Of a stretch of 5,046 nt of DNA, positions 1 through 4,142 are shown in pieces. The translations under genes were made by a program, and so were the position numbers. Positions within the stretch are counted from its first letter, which is position 1, and every line of letters begins with the position of its first letter. The stretch comes from Bizionia sp. (GTDB taxonomy: Bacteria; Bacteroidota; Bacteroidia; Flavobacteriales; Flavobacteriaceae). The notes beneath the pieces were generated by a model. That model was given only the letters and a program-made list of their open reading frames with translations, had not been told where the DNA came from and searched no databases. The stretch spans positions 1 to 5,046 of the forward strand of contig JAGPVI010000062.1 in assembly GCA_018067115.1 (NCBI GenBank), read 5' to 3'.

Positions 1-1057
1 TTAAGTTTAATTTATTAATACTAAACTTATTGGTGTTAAATCTATTTGTGTAAACGGTATTGCCATAGAAATCATAAATTTTAACATTGTTTAAAATTAT
101 ACTTTTACTTTCTGTTCTCTGAAAATCGTTACAGGGTATTCCTGGATCTGGTTTGTTAACAATGATTGAGCCTCCTTTTACAGGTTTTTGATACACTTTT
201 AATTTACTTGGTTCTTGTGGGCATGGGTTATCATAATAACCGTAAACCTTTACAGATTTATTACTGATATCTGATGCTCCACAATCATTTATAGCTCTGA
301 CATTAACTATATAATTACCTGGGCAATTTCCCCAGTTTACAAACGCATATTTAGATGTTGTAGTTAAGGTACTAGAATACCCGTTTCCAGTTTGGAATCT
401 TGGTGCTATTCCATCATTTGGGCAATTAGAATTTAGTGTAGTTATAAACCAATAATAGCCTGTTGCTCCTGAGACATAATCTACATTTAGTTGAGAAGTT
501 GTTGTTACACCCACATTATTATGACCTCCATAAATTGTGTGATTGACTATGGTTGGCGTACCTACTTGAATACCTGTTTTTTGTATAGCGGCAGTTTGAC
601 CACAACTATTAGTAACATTTGCTGTTAAAGTAATTGTACCATTACCTACCACATTAACTTGAACCTGTGTAGCATTTAATTGTGTTACTGTTGCAACATT
701 AGTATTTGAGGAAGACCAAGAGGTTACAGTAGTTCCAGCAGGTAAATTGTTAATAGTATATATTTCATTATTACACGAAGCATCTGCACCAACAATTGGT
801 AAGTTAGGATTATAATTACCGAAACTTACAGCGGATGTGAGTGATGTATAGTTGGAATTATTAAGAATAACTGTAACATTTACATTACTTGGTGGATATA
901 AATATGGTGTTAAAGTAACTGTATTTGTATTAGTTGTAAATGTAGAAACAATTTCTCCATCGCGCTTCCAACCATTACCAACGTTCCAATTGTAAGATAA
1001 TGTTCCCGGTGAATTGTAAACATTGTTAACTGTAAATGTTTTTGGTGAAATGTCATT

Positions 1058-1060
1058 TCA
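1058..1060 (-). other. In-frame TGA (premature stop) in the T9SS protein gene
   Basis: The context is ...T T T G V V [TGA] N D I S P K T F T V N N... Aligning this with the later internal unit ...A D A S C N N E I Y T I N N L P A G... places the TGA on Cys258. TGA differs from the Cys codons TGT/TGC by one base, and from Trp TGG by one base. TGA acts as an ordinary stop in the primase gene (3015-3017), so the genetic code is standard here. Confidence 0.85.
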
Positions 1061-1546
1061 AACAACACCTGTTGTTGTTGGTGAAATTGTAAATGTTGGT
1101 ACTTGTGTTTTTGTTAAAGGGTATTCACAGCTATCATCTTCAACATTACTATCTGTTACAGATTTAATAAAAATACTACTTCCATTTACTTGGATTTCAC
1201 TTTCTGAAATGCTAATAGGTATTTGTCCATAAAATTCTGTATCATTATTACTCCAACTATTTGATTGAACTGAATAATTTCCTTTTTCATTACCATAAGA
1301 TGAATTTGAATACTTTAATAAAGCTTTTACATTTGTTGTGCCAAGAGCTTGATTACTTGGTTTTGTTAGTTTAAAATAAATAGTTAAACTAACATTGCTG
1401 TTGTCTTCTATATCTATTAAACTACAATTATTCACAGTTGTTTGATTATTTACAAGAACATCAATTATTTCTGTTGTAATTTGTGCATATGTACTAGTAG
1501 TACAAAATGTAATTAGAATTATTAAGAGTTGTATTTTTGATTTCAT
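1058..1546 (-). CDS. N-terminal fragment of the T9SS surface protein, as read to the in-frame TGA
   Basis: This is the 162-residue product if the TGA at 1058-1060 is obeyed. It contains the signal peptide (residues 1-21), an Asn/Ser-rich beta-strand domain (about 22-140; C40 and C141 could form a disulfide) and the first strand of the next Ig-like unit (VPTFTISPTTTGVV at the end). It would be exported to the periplasm by Sec but lacks the C-terminal sorting domain, so it could not be recognised by the type IX system. An end in the middle of an Ig-like unit is not a natural domain boundary, which argues that this is a truncated product. The start is supported by the signal peptide and by the A-rich leader (AATAACAAAATT) typical of the phylum. 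Confidence 0.6.
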   Translation of the reverse strand: MKSKIQLLIILITFCTTSTYAQITTEIIDVLVNNQTTVNNCSLIDIEDNSNVSLTIYFKLTKPSNQALGTTNVKALLKYSNSSYGNEKGNYSVQSNSWSNNDTEFYGQIPISISESEIQVNGSSIFIKSVTDSNVEDDSCEYPLTKTQVPTFTISPTTTGVV

Positions 1547-1570
1547 AATTTTGTTATTTAAGTGAAAACA

Positions 1571-2104
1571 CTATTTTTCTAAATGTATTTGAAAGCCGAA
1601 TCCTAACTCTATTCTATTAGTTACAGTACTGAATCTATCTGAATTATATCCAAGTGTAAACTCTAATGCTACACTATTATTAAAATATAGTACTGGGCCT
1701 GCTTTTACTCTATAAGATGAATTACTTGTAGAAGAAAAACCTTTAGTTTTTGATGAGTAATAAATAAAATTTGCATCTGCAAATAAATTTATTCTATTAT
1801 CTGATTTTAAAAAGTAATATCTAGCAAACGGACCAATGCCATATCCAATGTTTGACGGTCCATTTTTAGTCTCTCCATAGAAAAAACTTGGTGTTAAACC
1901 AACTGCAAATTTATCAAAAAAGAAATGTCCTATATTAGGATAAATTCTAATTCCGCTAGATTTACCAGTTTCATTTCCGTCTTTATCATGTACTGTAGAA
2001 CTGTTAAAAGTCGCATCTCCTCCAACAAGCCAATTACCTTTAGTTATTTGTGCATTTAAGGCTAATGAAGTTGTTAGTGCTAAAAAGAAAAATAATGTTT
2101 TCAT
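1571..2104 (-). CDS. Outer-membrane beta-barrel protein (small, porin-like family)
   Basis: The product has 177 residues. Residues 1-18 form a clear signal peptide (MKTLFFFLALTTSLALNA|Q). The mature part is a series of alternating amphipathic beta-strands with Gly and aromatic girdle residues: GNWLVGGDATF (about 23-33), GIRIYPNIGHFFF, FAVGLTPSFFYG, IGYGIGPFARYYF, INLFADANFIYY, YRVKAGPVLYF, VALEFTLGYNS and a final IELGFGFQIHL strand. This is about eight strands, the usual size for the Bacteroidota 'outer membrane beta-barrel protein' families. The likely location is the outer membrane; no transported substrate or enzymatic role can be read from the sequence. It is the first gene of a probable two-gene operon with the T9SS protein 24 nt downstream. 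The start is fixed by the signal peptide; the leader (TTTAAACAAT) is A-rich without a Shine-Dalgarno sequence. A GTTA-N3-TAAC inverted repeat lies 25-35 bp upstream. Confidence 0.85.
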   Translation of the reverse strand: MKTLFFFLALTTSLALNAQITKGNWLVGGDATFNSSTVHDKDGNETGKSSGIRIYPNIGHFFFDKFAVGLTPSFFYGETKNGPSNIGYGIGPFARYYFLKSDNRINLFADANFIYYSSKTKGFSSTSNSSYRVKAGPVLYFNNSVALEFTLGYNSDRFSTVTNRIELGFGFQIHLEK

Positions 2105-2128
2105 ATTGTTTAAATTTTTAAGTTGTTT

Positions 2129-2139
2129 GTTAATGTAAC
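2129..2139. promoter_or_regulatory. GTTA-N3-TAAC inverted repeat upstream of the beta-barrel gene
   Basis: GTTAATGTAAC forms a perfect 4-3-4 inverted repeat, 25-35 bp ahead of ATG 2104. The same GTTA-N3-TAAC pattern occurs twice more, at 2490-2500 and 2507-2517. The position fits an operator for the envelope operon, but this is an inference from symmetry and placement only. No convincing Bacteroidota promoter (TTTG ... TAnnTTTG) was found next to it. Confidence 0.25.
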
Positions 2140-2458
2140 AATTGGAAGACTATTAATTTGTAATAATTTTTGTTTTCTGTGTTTCATACATTTTAAACCG
2201 TTAAAGTGAGTCAATTTTGTTGCCAACTTATTTATATCAGTGTAAAACTAATAGCTTTACAGTTAATCAATAAATATAAGAATGTATGATTAGTGTATAA
2301 GCAATTATATTTTCCAGTAAAATTCTTATGAAAATTTTAAAGATCATAAATTAATAGCACGTGCAATATAGAAATTACATATTCTATACTATTGTAAAAA
2401 ATCGTAAATACTAAAAATGTTGGTTTTTATTTATTCTTAGACCTCTTCACCCTCTAAA

Positions 2459-2480
2459 AGACAGCTCAATATTCCTGTCT
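2459..2480. repeat. AGACAG/CTGTCT inverted repeat
   Basis: AGACAG at 2459-2464 and CTGTCT at 2475-2480 are perfect 6-bp arms with a 10-nt loop. Each arm is flanked on the outside by a run of A. It could form a short hairpin, but without a T tract it is a poor terminator. It sits immediately beside the GTTACAATAAC repeats, so it may belong to the same cis-acting site. Confidence 0.35.
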
Positions 2481-2487
2481 AAAAAGT

Positions 2488-2519
2488 GAGTTACAATAAC
2501 CTATGTGTTACAATAACTC
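2488..2519. repeat. Paired GTTACAATAAC direct repeats inside a GAGTTA/TAACTC inverted repeat
   Basis: GTTACAATAAC occurs exactly twice, at 2490-2500 and 2507-2517, a 17-bp period. Each copy is itself a GTTA-CAA-TAAC inverted repeat. The pair is enclosed by GAGTTA (2488-2493) and TAACTC (2514-2519). A further AACTCA at 2530-2535 can pair with TGAGTT at 2487-2492, giving alternative foldings. Such a layout is typical of a tandem dimer-binding site for a regulator, relaxase or recombinase. The binding factor is unknown. Confidence 0.5.
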
Positions 2520-2737
2520 TGAAGGCTGCAACTCAGAAAACATAAACTACATCAAGAAAAAACAAAAATGAAACAAGAAAAAAACAAGGTTAAAACAAAG
2601 ATCGACACAAATTGCAACAAAAAAACAAGGTGCAACAAGAATATTAGCAACAGTAAATGTTTATTACTTCAACCATTATTCTTTAGGTTTAGAGAATTAC
2701 AACTAAACAAGACTATATTTCAACATAAAAATTATGA

Positions 2738-2916
2738 AGGTTCCATTTAGGTTGATAAATGGTTGGTGTAAAAGCAAACCTTAATTTTCTTATTTAATTT
2801 TAGGTTGCTAGTTTGTCAAAAACTTAAAGCTATAAGGTTTCTGTCAGGTTGCTGAAATAAATATAAAAGTAAAAATATCAGGTTAACGAGGTTGTTTCTT
2901 TGGTTGTAATCTGGTT
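2738..2916 (+). repeat. Helically phased array of ten (A/T)GGTT motifs (iteron- or arm-site-like)
   Basis: AGGTT starts at 2738, 2749, 2802, 2835, 2846, 2880 and 2889, and TGGTT starts at 2760, 2901 and 2912, all on the top strand. Successive spacings are 11, 11, 42, 33, 11, 34, 9, 12 and 11 bp, close to whole multiples of about 10.9 bp. Six of the ten continue as GGTTG. In DNA this poor in G, the seven AGGTT copies alone greatly exceed the less than one expected in this length. Same-face spacing suggests cooperative protein binding or DNA bending, as in replication iterons or integrase arm sites. It lies just past the RepA/primase genes. The motif is short, so the assignment is tentative. 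Confidence 0.45.
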
Positions 2917-2977
2917 TATATGTACCTCATAATGGTATAGGTGTGAGATACAAATAATTAATTTTAATTCCTTAAAC

Positions 2978-3007
2978 TTATTGACATAAGTTAATTCCTG
3001 TCAATAA
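2978..3007 (-). terminator. 9-bp hairpin after the primase gene, possible terminator
   Basis: TTATTGACA (2978-2986) and TGTCAATAA (2999-3007) are perfect 9-bp arms around a 12-nt loop, starting 7 nt after the primase stop codon. Placement at the 3' end of the rep operon fits a transcription terminator or mRNA-stabilising hairpin. Against a strong intrinsic terminator, the stem is AT-rich and the transcript continues as GUUUAAGG rather than a clean U tract. A protein-binding site is an alternative. Confidence 0.4.
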
Positions 3008-3014
3008 ATAGTTC

Positions 3015-3875
3015 TCACGAAATAAAATCTACCAAATCATCACCTTCTTCAATATTTTTATCTTCTAATAAATCACTACATACAATATTATAACCCATTG
3101 CCATCAACTCTTGTGCCTTCAGCCTCCAAATTTTATATTCAGATTTATCGGGATAAGCAATAATATTAAATTTTTTTAGTGGTCTTAATAACTCTTCTTT
3201 AAAGTTAGCTTTACTTCCTGTCGCCAACCATAAATAAGTAGGATATATAATACTCATTATAATGGCTGTTTTTTCAGATTCCACAATACAGATAGTATCA
3301 CCTTCTTTATAATCGTACAAATTATGCAACCCAAATAAACATTGTTGTAACACAAAATTATTTAGTTTCATCTTTTTATGGATCCAACTAATATGGTTAT
3401 AAGGCTTTTTAATCCTGCTGCCTGTATTACAATTGTACAACATTATCTTACCTGCCCTAACCCTCATAACTTCATCCACTTGCCAAAATATTGTTGCACC
3501 GTTCCAAAGTGTTGTAGTTCCTAAAAAGTATTTCTTAATTACTTGTTTTACATCTATTGGTGCAAAATAATTTAATAAATAGGCTACAAAATTATTTTGT
3601 GTATAATTATTGCTGTGAGACACTAAGTCCTTTTCGTTGTGATACGATCTATTACAACCTATCGTTTTGTAAGCAACCTTAGGTTGAATTATTAGGTTGC
3701 TGTTTGGTTGATGAAAAAAACCGCACTTAGATTCTCTATCACACCTTCCTACTGCTTCACTTAAATAATTTAAAGTTTCTGCATCTATAAACTTCACAAA
3801 TGTTATTTTACCACAATTTGGACATTTAAATTTCTTGCTAGATTTGTCTAATATATATTTATACTGATCTCTCAT
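3015..3875 (-). CDS. DUF6371-type zinc-ribbon / Toprim-like primase protein of a mobile element
   Basis: The product has 286 residues. The N-terminus holds a zinc-ribbon pattern, CPNC (18-21) followed by C45 and C51, as in DNA primases and the CHC2-like heads of mobile-element primases. The middle (about 90-190) is a less conserved Trp/Tyr-rich region (NGATIFWQVDE, FGLHNLYDY). The C-terminal third looks like a Toprim fold: CIVESEKTAII (196-206, acidic E199), IIAYPDKSEYKIW (238-250, acidic D243) and EEGDDLVDFI (276-285). The expected role is priming or another nucleotidyl-transfer/nicking step in replication of an integrative or plasmid-like element, together with the RepA-like ATPase upstream. 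The family assignment is from motif memory, not a search. It is the third gene of the module, 57 nt after the small ORF. An inverted-repeat module lies 9 nt before its ATG and could control its translation. It ends with TGA. DNA copies of AGGTTG/TGGTTG occur inside the gene at 3681-3710. Confidence 0.75.
   Translation of the reverse strand: MRDQYKYILDKSSKKFKCPNCGKITFVKFIDAETLNYLSEAVGRCDRESKCGFFHQPNSNLIIQPKVAYKTIGCNRSYHNEKDLVSHSNNYTQNNFVAYLLNYFAPIDVKQVIKKYFLGTTTLWNGATIFWQVDEVMRVRAGKIMLYNCNTGSRIKKPYNHISWIHKKMKLNNFVLQQCLFGLHNLYDYKEGDTICIVESEKTAIIMSIIYPTYLWLATGSKANFKEELLRPLKKFNIIAYPDKSEYKIWRLKAQELMAMGYNIVCSDLLEDKNIEEGDDLVDFIS
3674..3686. repeat. CAACCT-T-AGGTTG palindrome within the primase gene
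   Basis: CAACCT (3674-3679) and AGGTTG (3681-3686) form a perfect 6-1-6 inverted repeat. AGGTTG follows again at 3694-3699 and TGGTTG at 3705-3710, 13 and 11 bp apart. This is the same motif as the phased array at 2738-2916. It overlaps codons for Ile/Gln-Pro-Lys-Val and neighbours, so it may simply be coding sequence, or the site may extend into the gene. Confidence 0.25.
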
Positions 3876-3884
3876 ATTCTCAAT

Positions 3885-3924
3885 TCGTATATCTCGTACA
3901 CTTTTATTAGTACGAATTGTACGA
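3885..3924. promoter_or_regulatory. Symmetric four-half-site TCGTAC inverted repeat before the primase gene
   Basis: On the top strand the order is TCGTAT-ATC-TCGTAC, a 10-nt spacer, then GTACGA-ATT-GTACGA. These are 15-bp arms matching at 12 of 15 positions, each made of two hexamers 9 bp apart. It fills most of the 57-nt gap between the small ORF and the primase ATG. As DNA it looks like an operator for a pair of dimers. As mRNA it could fold into a stem with 7 inner and 5 outer base pairs separated by mismatches, ending 9 nt from the start codon, which could limit primase translation. The symmetry is seen directly; the regulatory role is inferred. Confidence 0.5.
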
Positions 3925-3932
3925 GTACTGTT

Positions 3933-4139
3933 TTACGCCGTCTTTTTTTCATTAAAATGATTCTCTATTAGATATTTAACACTATCCTCAAGAGTAAAAT
4001 CTGGCAATGGTTTTCTTTTTGATTTAGTTTTTAATGTAGGTTTAACAACCTTAATATCGCCTTTGATCATTTTATACAGCTTCATAAGCTCTTCTGGCGG
4101 AAGAGCTTTAGCTATATTATATACATCATTGGCATTCAT
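3933..4139 (-). CDS. Small hypothetical protein of the replication module (68 aa)
   Basis: The product has 68 residues. It has an amphipathic helical N-terminus (MNANDVYNIAKALPPEELMKLYKMIKGDI), a strongly basic linker (KPTLKTKSKRKPLP, about 34-47) and a second helix (TLEDSVKYLIENHF, about 49-62). There is no signal peptide, no membrane segment and no recognised enzymatic motif. Its ATG lies 3 nt after the stop of the RepA-like ATPase gene, so translation is probably coupled, and the primase gene follows. That position and the basic linker fit a small DNA-binding or accessory factor for the ATPase or primase, but no function can be assigned. It is considered real because of its tight spacing, sensible amino-acid composition and lack of a competing frame. 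Confidence 0.7.
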   Translation of the reverse strand: MNANDVYNIAKALPPEELMKLYKMIKGDIKVVKPTLKTKSKRKPLPDFTLEDSVKYLIENHFNEKKTA

Positions 4140-4142
4140 AAA

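Larger units (their letters stand above)
1..1546 (-). pseudogene. Secreted Ig-like repeat protein with T9SS type A sorting domain, broken by one in-frame TGA, 3' end outside window
   Basis: The frame opens at ATG 1546 with a signal peptide (MKSKIQLLIILIT..., predicted cut TYA|Q near residue 21). It reads 162 residues, meets TGA at 1058-1060 (residue 163), and then stays open in the same frame for 352 more codons to position 2. The part after the stop has no Met, so a start-to-stop ORF search misses it. It is Thr/Asn/Val-rich beta-sandwich sequence: an Ig/Big-like unit around residues 255-330 (C258, W277), a second one with paired Cys around 335-440, and from about 447 a T9SS type A sorting domain (SKLKVYQKPVKGG, then NNVKIYDFYGNTVY at 485-498 and FSINKLNL at the edge). 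The sorting domain normally directs export across the outer membrane and surface attachment. The last turn of that domain lies beyond position 1. The gene follows the beta-barrel gene by 24 nt, so the two are probably co-transcribed. The architecture is seen directly; adhesin or matrix function is only inferred. It could still be intact if the TGA is a sequence error. Confidence 0.85.
2105..3014. other. Long gene-free stretch with dense repeats between envelope operon and replication module
   Basis: No convincing coding sequence was found on either strand in these 910 bases. From 2140 to 2455 it is plain AT-rich DNA with a TGTAAA/TTTACA inverted repeat (2241-2246/2256-2261) and a GC-rich palindrome GCACGTGC (2357-2364). 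From 2459 to 2537 inverted and direct repeats are clustered. From 2540 to 2660 the top strand is A-rich with repeated AACAAG. From 2738 to 2916 there is a helically phased set of (A/T)GGTT motifs, and at 2978-3007 a hairpin after the primase gene. Because the stretch separates a mobile-element replication module from a chromosomal-looking envelope operon, it is a good place for an origin, transfer origin or attachment site; none of these is demonstrated. Confidence 0.6.

Noticed and set aside
1058..1060. TGA decoded as an amino acid through an alternative genetic code
   Set aside because: TGA is used as the normal stop of the primase gene at 3015-3017, Trp is encoded by TGG throughout, and no other in-frame TGA occurs in the genes.
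1023..1232. Top-strand frame of 69 codons (MLTVNVFGEMSF...)
   Set aside because: It lies entirely opposite the T9SS protein gene, whose signal peptide, beta-sandwich composition and sorting domain make that strand clearly the coding one.
2241..2261. TGTAAA/TTTACA inverted repeat as a terminator or operator
   Set aside because: The six AT-rich base pairs with a 9-nt loop are easily expected by chance in this composition, and there is no T tract or adjacent promoter.
2357..2364. GCACGTGC palindrome
   Set aside because: It stands out by GC content, but it is a single 8-bp palindrome without flanking symmetry or a nearby gene start, so no function is claimed.
2568..2750. Top-strand frame of 60 codons, Lys/Asn-rich (MKQEKNKVKTK...)
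   Set aside because: Its composition simply mirrors A-rich, AACAAG-repeated DNA. It has no domain, signal or conserved pattern, runs against all neighbours and ends inside the phased GGTT array. A small peptide cannot be excluded but is not supported.
2105..3014. tRNA gene, CRISPR array or insertion sequence in the gene-free stretch
   Set aside because: No cloverleaf with a T-arm GTTCRA-type signature, no regular long repeats with unique spacers, and no transposase fragment could be found on either strand.
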